Below the pieces are notes generated by a model that saw only the letters and a list, made by a program, of their open reading frames with translations, made no database searches and had not been told where the DNA came from. Both the position numbers and the translations under genes were made by a program. From Nocardioides sp. ChNu-153 (GTDB taxonomy: Bacteria; Actinomycetota; Actinomycetes; Propionibacteriales; Nocardioidaceae): a stretch of DNA of 64,000 bases. Shown here piece by piece: positions 51,256 to 61,749 of this stretch. The first letter of the stretch is position 1, and every line of letters begins with the position of its first letter. The stretch is from contig NZ_JADEVT010000001.1 of the NCBI RefSeq assembly GCF_030466625.1, positions 700,978 through 764,977 on the forward strand, written 5' to 3'.

Positions 51256-52536
51256 GTGGAACGCGCCGATCTCGTGACGCCGGGGGGTGACCCGGCCTGG
51301 GCCCGCACCGCGGCCGTCGTCTGGCCGCTCCTCGGCGGCGCGGGCTCGGCGCTGGCCCCGGCCCGGCCCGCGTCCGCGGCGGACGAGGCCTACGAGCTCG
51401 TCCGGTACGGCGGGCGCGTGCGGTACGTCGTCGACCGCGCCCTGCCGCGGCGCGGGCGCCACGCCGTCCTCATGTACGGCAACCGCCTGCGCGCCCCGCG
51501 CCGCCGGGCGGCCCGCTCCCTCGTCGCCGCCGCCTTCCTGGCCGGTCCCCGGGCCCGGGCGGGGCAGGTGGTGCGGGTCGTGGCCGAGCGCGACGCGCTG
51601 CGGCTCCGGGCGCTGGCCGCGGCGTCGCTGGGGCGACCCGAGCGGGAGCTGCACCTGAGCCTCGCCGTGCTCGACCGCGACGGTACGGCCCGGCCCACCG
51701 TGCTCGTCACGGACGCCGCCGGGACCCCGGTGCTGTTCCTCAAGCTGGGGGGAGGCCCGGAGCGACGCGCGGCACTGCGCCGCGAGCGCACCGCGGCGCT
51801 GGCGGCCGCCCGTGCGTCCGACCTCGTCGGCGACGGTGCGCTGCTCGTGCCCCGGCCCGTGCTGTGGCACGACGAGGACGGGGTCGCCGTGCTGGGCACG
51901 ACGCCGCTGCCCCACGACGTCGCCCCGGCGGACGCCGCCGACCCGGCGAGCACCTGGGACCGGCTCGACGCGCTGGTGGGTGCCGCACGTGGCTCGGCGC
52001 CGCCGCTCGCGGAGTCGCCGTGGCTCGCGCGTCTCGTGGTCGACGTGGCCGACCTCGTCGCGTCGCCCGACGTCGCCGTCGCGGAGCGGGGCGTGCGGTG
52101 CGCGGCGGTGCTGGACGCCGTACGCCGCCTCCACGGGCGCACCGTGCTGCCCCACGGGCTGCGGCACGGCGACTGGTCGTCGTGGAACCTCGGCTGGTCC
52201 GACGGCGGGCGCCGGCTCGCGGTGTGGGACTGGGAGTACGGCGAGGGCAGCGCGCCGCTGGCGCTGGACCGGCACAACTGGCAGTTCGCCCACGCCACGA
52301 GCGTCGGGGGCGCCTCCGCGAGCCGGGCCGCGGCCGAGCTGCTGCAGCGCTCGGCGGACCCGCGCTCGGCCGGGCGGGTGCGCACCGGTCCGCTGACCGC
52401 GCGGCTCTACCTCCTCGACATGGCCGTGCGCCGGGCCGTTCTCGCCGGGGGCGGCGAGCGGGGCTCGGGCGAGGCGGCGGACGCCATCCTCGACGTGCTC
52501 GCCGCCGACGGCCTGGGGCGACCCCGCACGACCTAG
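51256..52536 (+). CDS. Aminoglycoside-phosphotransferase-fold kinase, unknown substrate
   Basis: A 426-residue protein. The C-terminal half has the APH catalytic loop LPHGLRHGDWSSWNLGW (His304, Asp306, Asn at about 311) and the metal Asp in LAVWDWEYGEG (Asp325). PTVLVTDAAGTPVLFLKLGGG provides the Lys of the N-lobe. The first 140 residues are an extra Arg/Ala-rich domain ([48 protein letters not shown]) that I do not recognise. Such kinases phosphorylate sugars, choline or drugs. Position between the propeller and the PAP phosphatase suggests a sugar or polymer-related substrate. Confidence 0.75.
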   Translation: MERADLVTPGGDPAWARTAAVVWPLLGGAGSALAPARPASAADEAYELVRYGGRVRYVVDRALPRRGRHAVLMYGNRLRAPRRRAARSLVAAAFLAGPRARAGQVVRVVAERDALRLRALAAASLGRPERELHLSLAVLDRDGTARPTVLVTDAAGTPVLFLKLGGGPERRAALRRERTAALAAARASDLVGDGALLVPRPVLWHDEDGVAVLGTTPLPHDVAPADAADPASTWDRLDALVGAARGSAPPLAESPWLARLVVDVADLVASPDVAVAERGVRCAAVLDAVRRLHGRTVLPHGLRHGDWSSWNLGWSDGGRRLAVWDWEYGEGSAPLALDRHNWQFAHATSVGGASASRAAAELLQRSADPRSAGRVRTGPLTARLYLLDMAVRRAVLAGGGERGSGEAADAILDVLAADGLGRPRTT

Positions 52537-52539
52537 GCT
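52534..52539 (+). promoter_or_regulatory. -10 box overlapping the stop codon before cysQ
   Basis: TAGGCT, whose TAG is the stop of the APH-fold kinase gene, lies 7 nt before the GTG at 52547. It would give cysQ its own leaderless promoter inside the operon. Confidence 0.5.
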
Positions 52540-52546
52540 GGGGCCC

Positions 52547-53341
52547 GTGCCCGGGACCGACCTGTCGTCGTACGACGACCACGCGCTCGCCGCCCACCTC
52601 GCCACCGTCGCCGGCGAGCAGCTGCTCGACCTGCGGGTGCGGGCCGTCGCGGAGAGCTGGGAGCCGGCGCAGCTGAAGGACACGGGCGACCGGGTCGCCC
52701 ACGAGCTCATCGTCGGCCTGCTGGCCGGTGCCCGGCCCGGCGACGCCGTGCTGTCGGAGGAGGGCCGTGACGACCTGGTGCGGCTCGAGGCGGAGCGGGT
52801 GTGGATCGTCGACCCGCTCGACGGCACGCGGGAGTACGGCGAGCCGCCCCGCGAGGACTGGGCCGTCCACGTGGCGCTGTGGGAGCGGGACGCAGCCGAT
52901 CCCGCCGGCGGCGGGGACCTCACGGTCGGCGCCGTCGCGCAGCCGGCCCTGGAGGAGACGTTCTCGACGGCCGCACCCCGGATGGCGCCGCCCGCCGCGG
53001 GAGGACGGCGCCCGCGGCTCGTCGTCTCGCGCAGCCGTCCGCCGGCGGTCACCGACGTCGTCGCCACCGCGCTCGACGCGGAGCTGCTGCCCATGGGGTC
53101 CGCCGGGGCGAAGGTGATGGCGGTCGTGCGCGGCGTCGCGGACGCCTACGTGCACGCCGGCGGCCAGTACGAGTGGGACTCCGCCGCGCCCGTCGCCGTC
53201 GCCCGCGCGGCCGGCCTCCACACGAGCCGCGTCGACGGCTCGACCCTGCGCTACAACCAGGCCGACGTGTACCTGCCCGACCTCGTCGTGTGCCGGCCCG
53301 AGCTCGCCGACCGCGTGCTGGCCGCCATCGCCGGGGCGTGA
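52547..53341 (+). CDS. cysQ: 3'(2'),5'-bisphosphate nucleotidase, CysQ type
   Basis: Hydrolyses 3'-phosphoadenosine-5'-phosphate (PAP), the product of sulfotransferases, to AMP. The 264-residue inositol-monophosphatase-like fold shows the metal motifs VLSEEGRDDLVRLE, WIVDPLDGTREYGE and, at the end, YEWDSAAPVAVARAAG. GEPPREDWAVHVALWERD is typical of CysQ. Because it lies 2.7 kb after a sulfotransferase in the same direction, recycling of PAP during polymer sulfation is a likely role. A general role in sulfur assimilation or inositol-phosphate hydrolysis is possible. Confidence 0.87.
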   Translation: MPGTDLSSYDDHALAAHLATVAGEQLLDLRVRAVAESWEPAQLKDTGDRVAHELIVGLLAGARPGDAVLSEEGRDDLVRLEAERVWIVDPLDGTREYGEPPREDWAVHVALWERDAADPAGGGDLTVGAVAQPALEETFSTAAPRMAPPAAGGRRPRLVVSRSRPPAVTDVVATALDAELLPMGSAGAKVMAVVRGVADAYVHAGGQYEWDSAAPVAVARAAGLHTSRVDGSTLRYNQADVYLPDLVVCRPELADRVLAAIAGA

Positions 53342-54309
53342 GCGCGCCGCGCAAGCCGGCCGCGCGAACCGCGGCGAAGAAGGCGGCGGCGAAGCCGCCC
53401 GCGGGGAAGTCCGCCGCCGCGAAGAAGGTGCCCGCGAAGAAGGTGCCCGCGAAGAAGGTGCCCGCGAAGAAGGCCGCCGCGCGCCGGCCCGCGGCGCGAC
53501 CGGCCCCGCGGCGACCGGCCACGCGGCGACCCGTCACGGCCGCGCGGCGGGGGAGGCACGTCGTACCGGGGCTGCTCGTCGTCATCGCCGTCGCCCTGCT
53601 CGGCGCGGCCTGGTGGGTCGCGCGCGAGCCGGCGCCGCAGCCGCGCTCCGAGCCCGGCACCTCCGCGTTGGGCGAGGTCGCCCCGCCGCCCGCGGCGGAG
53701 CAGCCGCTGCTGCCGCCGGGTCGTCCGGTCGTGCCGGTCGTCGACGCCGCGTGGACGGCCGACGTCGCCGCGCGCACGGGGCTCCCGCAGGTGGCGACGA
53801 ACGCGTACGCCGTCGCCGAGCTGCGCGTGCGCGCCGAGGACCCCGGGTGCGCGATCGGGTGGGCGACGCTGGCGGGCATCGGGTACGTCGAGTCCCGCCA
53901 CGGCACCATCTCCGGCAGCATCCTCGGCCTCGACGGCCGGTCCAGCCCGGCCGTGGTGGGGCCGGCACTCGACGGCACCGGCAGCTTCGCCGCCATCCCG
54001 TCGCACCCGGCGCTCGTGCAGTGGCACGGCGACCCCGTGTGGGACCACGCCGTCGGGCCGATGCAGTTCATCGGCTCGACCTGGGCCCGGTGGGGCGCCG
54101 ACGGCGACGGCGACGGCGAGACGGACCCGAACGACCTCGACGACGCCGCGTACGCCGCCGCCCGCTACCTGTGCCACGACGACAACGACCTCGCGAGCGG
54201 GCAGGGCTGGGCCGACGCGGTGTTCTCCTACAACCACGACCAGGCGTACGTCGACGCCGTGCACGCCGCCGCATCCGGGTACGCCGCCCGCTCCGCCGAG
54301 GGCAGCTGA
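53338..54309 (+). CDS. Membrane lytic transglycosylase with histone-H1-like N-terminal tail
   Basis: A 323-residue protein with an unusual order. Residues 1-72 are Lys/Ala/Pro/Arg-rich with KKVPA repeats like histone H1 or HupB tails. A membrane helix follows at about 74-95 (HVVPGLLVVIAVALLGAAWW). An extracellular SLT/MltB-like domain begins about residue 130, with the catalytic Glu in GIGYVESRHGTI (Glu185), VGPMQFIGSTWARWGADGDGDGETDPNDLDDAAYAAARYLCHD and VFSYNHDQAYVDAV. Such enzymes cleave peptidoglycan glycan strands. The GTG overlaps the cysQ stop, so it belongs to the same operon. Confidence 0.88.
   Translation: MSAPRKPAARTAAKKAAAKPPAGKSAAAKKVPAKKVPAKKVPAKKAAARRPAARPAPRRPATRRPVTAARRGRHVVPGLLVVIAVALLGAAWWVAREPAPQPRSEPGTSALGEVAPPPAAEQPLLPPGRPVVPVVDAAWTADVAARTGLPQVATNAYAVAELRVRAEDPGCAIGWATLAGIGYVESRHGTISGSILGLDGRSSPAVVGPALDGTGSFAAIPSHPALVQWHGDPVWDHAVGPMQFIGSTWARWGADGDGDGETDPNDLDDAAYAAARYLCHDDNDLASGQGWADAVFSYNHDQAYVDAVHAAASGYAARSAEGS
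53419..53475. repeat. 15-bp tandem repeat coding KKVPA units
   Basis: Three perfect copies of GCGAAGAAGGTGCCC and a fourth partial copy, coding the Ala-Lys-Lys-Val-Pro repeats in the tail of the lytic transglycosylase. Confidence 0.9.
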
Positions 54310-54333
54310 GTCTGGCCACCGACGGCGCGTCTC

Positions 54334-54604
54334 GGTGGTCGAGGTGACCCCGCGGGTGCGGCGGCGGTCGAGGTGGGCGGCGTTCCGGTGGTTGAGGTGG
54401 CCGCGCGCGTTCCGGTGGTTGAGGTGGGTGCGCTAGCACCCCTCGAAACCACGCCCGGACACGCCGGTGTCCCCGCCAGCCGCCGGTGGTTGAGGTGGCC
54501 GCGCGCGTTCCGGTGGTTGAGGTGGCCGCGCGCGTTCCGGTGGTCGACGTGGCCGCGCGCGTTCCGGTGGTTGAGGTGGGTGCGCTAGCACCCCTCGAAA
54601 CCAC
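54334..54604 (-). repeat. Left palindromic repeat array of cassette 2, with a 27-bp tandem array
   Basis: Two identical 39-bp heads (54414-54452 and 54566-54604, minus strand, inner stem GGTGC/GCACC, loop TAGC). Tails of the form GGTGGTTGAGGTGG begin at 54334, 54362 (degenerate), 54387, 54485, 54512 and 54539. The copies starting at 54485, 54512, 54539 and 54566 are spaced exactly 27 bp apart, each of the first three ending GCGCGCGTTCC. Confidence 0.88.
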
Positions 54605-54622
54605 GCCTGGACATGCCGGTGG

Positions 54623-54650
54623 CCCCGCCAGGTGGTGCTGGGTGGCGGGG
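54623..54650 (-). terminator. Conserved hairpin after DUF222-HNH gene 2
   Basis: CCCCGCCA (54623-54630) and TGGCGGGG (54643-54650), a perfect 8-bp stem, equivalent to the one after copy 1. Confidence 0.55.
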
Positions 54651-54668
54651 TCGGCGTTGGTGGCGGTG

Positions 54669-56204
54669 CTAGTCGAGCGGTGTGGTGCCGGTCGAGTCGA
54701 CGGCGTAGCGAAGCCCGTGGGGGCTGGTCCAGACGTAGGTTCCGAGCGGGTCTCGGTGGTAGCGCCATCGTCGATCGGGTGGCACGCCGCCCGGTGGGTC
54801 GTCGGGACCGTCGGATGGGCCTGGTGGGCTGGCTCCGGTCGGTGACGGGTGTGTCTTGGCTCGGTGCTCGCCTCGGCAGAGCGGGGCGAGGTTGCTGGTG
54901 GACGTCTGCCTGGCACCGGGTGCTGCTTCTCGCCGGTAGGCCTCGGTGTGGTCGAGGTCGAGGCCTCGTGCTGGTCTTCCGCAGTAGGGGAAGGCACAAG
55001 TGGGTCGGTCGAGGCGGACGCGTTCGGCGATGCGGTCGGGGACCTCGTACGCGTCCACCGCCACATGCCCGCTGAGGTCGATGACGGGCTTCACGACGAC
55101 CTGCGTGCCGGGCGTGCGGCACCAGTCGCGGACCTGGTCGGCGGTGATGAGTGCGCGGGTGTTCTCGAGGCGGGCGAGGTCGATGCCGGTGTGGCCGGTG
55201 ACCGGGTCGATGCCGGGCCCTGTCTCTAGCCCGTCGGCGGAGCGGTGGGCGGCGATGGCGGCGTCGGAGAGGTGGACGTAGAGCACGACCTGCCGCGCGG
55301 GTGTCCGGGTCGAGCCGGTTGGCGCCTCGCCGCCGTCGACTGCGGTGGCGCCGTACAGGTCGAGGGCGGTTTGGCGGCGGGCCAGCTCGCCGAGGGCCAT
55401 GGAGCGGCGGACGTCGAGGTCGGCGTCGCATCCGGCGGCGGCGAGGTCGGCGGCGACACGTTGCACGGCGTTGTTCAGGTCGAGGGCGTCGGCGAGGTCG
55501 AGGGTGCCGTGGACGGGGACGACGCCGGTCCAGGGTGCTGCGGCGTCGACGGGGTTGGTCTCGATGGTGAAGTAGCGGCCGGCGTCTGCGTCTGCACGGT
55601 CGAGCTCGGCGTTCTCGGGGTCGAACCGGGCGGTGGCTTCGGCGACGAGGCGTTCGACGGTCGGCATGGTGGCGCGGTGCGCGACGGGCGCGAGGTTGCG
55701 GTCCACGAAGTCCGCGCCCTCGGCCGTCAGCGTGCGGGTCAGGGCCGCGATCTTCCGTGCCCGCCACACCGGTAGCGCTCGCTTCTGCGCGGTGGGGTCT
55801 GCGCCGGCGAGGACGCGGGAGTAGAGGCGGGGGAGGCGGTGCCGCAGCTCGATCGCGTCCCCGATCAAGGGTCGGCCCGAGGCGACGGAGCGCCCGAGGG
55901 CGGCAGAGATCTCGTAGAGGCAGAACTCCGAGACCAGTGGTGCGCCGGGGCCGCCGAGCTCGAGGAACCGGTCGCCGCCCGGAACTGAGTTCGGGCCTTC
56001 GGACCACAAACCGAGCGGGCCGATCGGGTCGCCCACGGTGCCGCCCGAACGGTCGGTGTGGGCGTCGGCCCAGTCCGCGACCGCGACGAACGTGGCCACC
56101 TCGGCGGCCTGCTGCGCGGCGGCAGCCGCGCGGGCAGTGACGAGCAACGCGCTCGTGTCGGTGGCCGCGGGGGCCTCGACGACGGCGGTGCTCGACTGGT
56201 TCAT
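54669..56204 (-). CDS. DUF222 domain-containing HNH endonuclease (13E12-type), copy 2
   Basis: A 511-residue paralogue of the gene at 18448-19953, colinear throughout. The differences are small insertions in the middle (near TAVDGGEAPTG and SADGLETGPGIDPVTG) and near the C-terminus (PDDPPGGVPPDRRW). The HNH motif is intact: CAFPYCGRPARGLDLDHTEAYRRE and TSNLAPLCRGEHRAKTHPS. The DUF222 helical region is nearly the same as in copy 1. The ATG at 56204 follows TAGCGT at 7 nt, so it is probably leaderless. Both copies look intact, with no frameshift, which argues for selection on the protein. Confidence 0.9.
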   Translation of the reverse strand: MNQSSTAVVEAPAATDTSALLVTARAAAAAQQAAEVATFVAVADWADAHTDRSGGTVGDPIGPLGLWSEGPNSVPGGDRFLELGGPGAPLVSEFCLYEISAALGRSVASGRPLIGDAIELRHRLPRLYSRVLAGADPTAQKRALPVWRARKIAALTRTLTAEGADFVDRNLAPVAHRATMPTVERLVAEATARFDPENAELDRADADAGRYFTIETNPVDAAAPWTGVVPVHGTLDLADALDLNNAVQRVAADLAAAGCDADLDVRRSMALGELARRQTALDLYGATAVDGGEAPTGSTRTPARQVVLYVHLSDAAIAAHRSADGLETGPGIDPVTGHTGIDLARLENTRALITADQVRDWCRTPGTQVVVKPVIDLSGHVAVDAYEVPDRIAERVRLDRPTCAFPYCGRPARGLDLDHTEAYRREAAPGARQTSTSNLAPLCRGEHRAKTHPSPTGASPPGPSDGPDDPPGGVPPDRRWRYHRDPLGTYVWTSPHGLRYAVDSTGTTPLD

Positions 56205-56211
56205 ACCGACA

Positions 56212-56217
56212 ACGCTA
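56212..56217 (-). promoter_or_regulatory. -10 box of a leaderless promoter, DUF222-HNH gene 2
   Basis: TAGCGT on the minus strand, 7 nt before the ATG, in the same conserved block (ACTGTCGGTGG, CACCCCTAGCGTTGTC) as copy 1. Confidence 0.6.
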
Positions 56218-56319
56218 GGGGTGACCACCGACAGTTTCGGCCGGGCCAGCGGGGGCTGGGGAAAGAAGATCTAGGCATCTGAGCTTCGTCACAGCACTCT
56301 GCCGGCGACCGTTCCTGAG

Positions 56320-56428
56320 GTGGTTTCGAGGGCCGCCGGGGCGGCCACCTCAACCACCGAACCGGGCGGCCACCTCAACCACCGGGCGGCCACCTCAACC
56401 ACCGAACGGCGCGGCGACCTCGACCACC
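56320..56428 (+). repeat. Right palindromic repeat array of cassette 2
   Basis: Head at 56320-56358 (inner stem GCCGC/GCGGC, loop CGGG) followed by three tails, the last one degenerate (GCGACCTCGACCACC). Orientation opposite to the left array. Confidence 0.85.
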
Positions 56429-56449
56429 GGCCTGCCCGCCCGGTGCACG

Positions 56450-56513
56450 GATCGCGGCGATCTCACCGCAAGCACCCTCTCTGACGGTCGGTCGGGGCCC
56501 GTTTGCCGCGATC
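56450..56513. repeat. Spaced 9-bp inverted repeat between two repeat arrays
   Basis: GATCGCGGC (56450-56458) and GCCGCGATC (56505-56513) are perfectly complementary, 46 nt apart, in the 108-bp stretch between the two right arrays. No ORF or known RNA was recognised there. Confidence 0.45.
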
Positions 56514-56536
56514 GGGGCCGGTGCGCGCCTTCGCCC

Positions 56537-56840
56537 GTGGTTTCGAGGGCCGCTGGGGCGGCCACCTCAACCACCGGTGCGGGGCGGCCACCTCGACCAC
56601 CGGTGCGGGGCGGCCAGCTCAACCACCGATCGGTCCGGCCGCGTCGGCCCCGTGGTTTCGAGGGCCGCTGGGGCGGCCACCTCAACCACCGAGCCGGGCG
56701 GCCACCTCAACCACCGGTGCGGGGCGGGTACCTCAACCACCGAGCCGGGCGGCCACCCCACCTCCGAGCCGGGCGGCCACCTCGACCACCGAGCCGGGCG
56801 GCCACCTCATCCACCGAGCCGGGCGGCCACCTCCACCACC
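56537..56840 (+). repeat. Extended palindromic repeat array upstream of mfd
   Basis: Heads at 56537-56575 and 56652-56690 (inner stem GCCGC/GCGGC, loop TGGG), followed by two and six tails. Tails are 24-26 bp units of the type GAGCCGGGCGGCCACCTCAACCACC, abbreviated here by their core GGCCACCTCAACCACC, with variants CTCGACCACC, CTCATCCACC and CTCCACCACC. Confidence 0.88.
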
Positions 56841-56848
56841 GAACCAGC

Positions 56849-56879
56849 CCCGCCCCGCCACCAACTGCCGCGGGGCGGG
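56849..56879. repeat. Strong inverted repeat at the end of the array
   Basis: CCCGCCCCGC (56849-56858) and GCGGGGCGGG (56870-56879) form a perfect 10-bp stem with an 11-nt loop, starting 9 nt after the last tail. It could shield the mfd promoter from transcription through the array. Confidence 0.5.
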
Positions 56880-56896
56880 TACCGGGGCGGCGCCAG

Positions 56897-56902
56897 TAGG
56901 CT
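56897..56902 (+). promoter_or_regulatory. Candidate -10 box for mfd within a small palindrome
   Basis: TAGGCT lies in CGCCAG-TAGG-CTGGCG (56891-56906, perfect 6-bp stem), giving a leader of about 107 nt for mfd. A convincing -35 was not seen. Confidence 0.4.
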
Positions 56903-57015
56903 GGCGGGGCGCTTTCCCCCCACCCCTCCGTCGCGCCCGGCTCCCCGGGTCGCGCCGCGGAGGGGCTGTGGTGGTGCGCGCCCGAGCCGATCCGCGCCCT
57001 CCCAGGAGCAATCCC

Positions 57016-60573
<3,558 letters not shown>

Positions 60574-60577
60574 CCGC

Positions 60578-60583
60578 TACGGT
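60578..60583 (+). promoter_or_regulatory. -10 box deciding the start of the lipoprotein gene
   Basis: TACGGT is directly followed by GTGACG and then the GTG at 60590. With the usual 6-7 nt spacing the leaderless start would be 60590, not the GTG at 60584. Confidence 0.45.
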
Positions 60584-60589
60584 GTGACG

Positions 60590-61207
60590 GTGATCACCTC
60601 GCCCCGTCGCGCCGCCCGGGTGGGCGGCGCGCTCGTCTCGCTCGCCGTGACCGCGCTCCTCGCCTCCGGCTGCGACGCCGACCCCCGCACGGCCGTCGCG
60701 GTCGACGGGGAGCGTCTCGAGGTCGACCGCCTCGACGCCGTCACGACCGCCTACTGCGGCTACATCAGCGAGGTGGGGGTGGAGGCGCAGCCGCGCGCGG
60801 TCGTGCGCGCGGGATTCGCGCAGCTGTGGGTGTACGGCGCGGCCCTGCGCGAGGAGGCCGGCGAGGACCTGCTGGCCCCGCCACCGCAGGCCGAGGACCT
60901 CGTCGCCGAGCTCGAGGACGCGGGCGCGCAGGCCGAGGTGGCGCGCGAGACGGTGCGCCTGCTGACGCTGGGCAACGCCCTGTCCGACCCGGTCGTCGCG
61001 GGCGCCGCGGCCCAGGCCGTCGAGGGCGCGGACGTCACCGTCAACCCGCAGGTGGGGCAGTACGACGAGGGGGTGCTGTCGCTGGACGGCGACGGCATCA
61101 GCGTGGCGCAGGGCGAGGAGGCCCGGGCCACCACGTTCGCCTCCGACGCCCCGGTGACCCCCGAGCAGGTGGCCGCGCTCCCCGCCGGGCAGCGCTGCGG
61201 CGGCTGA
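60590..61207 (+). CDS. Lipoprotein with SurA-N-like helical region
   Basis: A 205-residue exported protein with the lipobox SLAVTALLASGCDAD. The start AVAVDGERLEVDRLDAVTTAYC resembles the opening of SurA/PrsA-type N-terminal domains (a short strand, then helices). There is no PPIase domain, so it would be a chaperone-like or truncated family member. Gene order mfd - lipoprotein - mazG - eno is conserved in actinobacteria, and this position usually holds a protein annotated as SurA N-terminal domain-containing. Function unknown. Start at 60590 chosen from the promoter spacing; 60584 is the alternative. Confidence 0.72.
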   Translation: MITSPRRAARVGGALVSLAVTALLASGCDADPRTAVAVDGERLEVDRLDAVTTAYCGYISEVGVEAQPRAVVRAGFAQLWVYGAALREEAGEDLLAPPPQAEDLVAELEDAGAQAEVARETVRLLTLGNALSDPVVAGAAAQAVEGADVTVNPQVGQYDEGVLSLDGDGISVAQGEEARATTFASDAPVTPEQVAALPAGQRCGG

Positions 61208-61234
61208 CGGCTGACGGCTGGCGGCCCGGGCGGG

Positions 61235-61747
61235 CTAGCGGCTGGCGTCGGCGACGATGCGGCGCGCCACGCCCTCGGTGACGAGCTCGCGCGCGGGCAG
61301 GTCGGTGAGCAGGTAGGCCGCCCCGAGCAGGCCGCTGGGCCGGAAGGTGATGCGCAGGTGCAGGCGGCAGCCGGTGTCGCGCGGCGTCAGCCACGTCGTC
61401 AGCCGCACCTGGCCCGGCGCGTGCACCCGGGCCTGCAGCCGCAGGCGGTGGGCCACGTGGTCGGCCGCGAGCACGTCCCAGAACCCGGCGGTGTCGCCGG
61501 TCGACAGCAGGTCGGGCGGGCCGGGTGCGTCCTCGCCGCGGCGCACCTCGGGCCGGGGCGGGTCGCCGAGCACGGCGCGGGCGAGGTCGTCGATGCGGGC
61601 ACGCAGCACGAGCGGCGCGGCGTCGGCGTACCAGCGGGGGGCGTCCCCGTCGGGGCGGGCGGCGAGCACCGACCACACCTCCGCCAGCGGTCGCTCCAGC
61701 CGCACGTGCCGCTCGCTGCGGCGCAGTCCGGGTCGGGGTCGGCGCAT
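61235..61747 (-). CDS. DUF2867-like (SRPBCC-type) protein
   Basis: A 170-residue soluble protein. SERHVRLERPLAEVWSVLAARPDGDAPRWY, the central GFWDVLAADHVAHRLRLQARVHAPGQVRLTTWLTPRDTGCRLHLRITFRPSGLLGAAYLLTDLPARELVTEGVARRIV matches the pattern of DUF2867, a START/SRPBCC-like ligand-binding domain often fused to NAD-dependent epimerases. Here the domain is alone. It lies 2 bp after the mazG stop, so the two are almost certainly co-transcribed. Ligand unknown. Confidence 0.72.
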   Translation of the reverse strand: MRRPRPGLRRSERHVRLERPLAEVWSVLAARPDGDAPRWYADAAPLVLRARIDDLARAVLGDPPRPEVRRGEDAPGPPDLLSTGDTAGFWDVLAADHVAHRLRLQARVHAPGQVRLTTWLTPRDTGCRLHLRITFRPSGLLGAAYLLTDLPARELVTEGVARRIVADASR

Positions 61748-61749
61748 GG

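Larger units (their letters stand above)
54334..56840 (-). mobile_element. Candidate DUF222-HNH cassette 2 bounded by inverted palindromic repeat arrays
   Basis: Same architecture as the cassette at 18.3-20.2 kb: left array (54334-54604, heads at 54414 and 54566 on the minus strand), conserved 3' hairpin, DUF222-HNH gene, conserved promoter block, right arrays (56320-56428 and 56537-56840, heads at 56320, 56537 and 56652 on the plus strand). The left edge begins 25 bp after the transglycosylase stop and the right edge ends next to the mfd promoter. Mobility is inference; no transposase gene or target duplication was recognised. Confidence 0.45.

Noticed and set aside
54334..54604. CRISPR array
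   Set aside because: Repeats are partly palindromic and regularly spaced over a short stretch, but spacers are the same or absent, units vary in length, and no cas gene is present.
56503..57015. N-terminal extension of Mfd
   Set aside because: The frame is open through the repeat array, but the translation is Pro/Thr/Arg repeat sequence, and the GTG at 57016 has a Shine-Dalgarno and gives the standard Mfd length.
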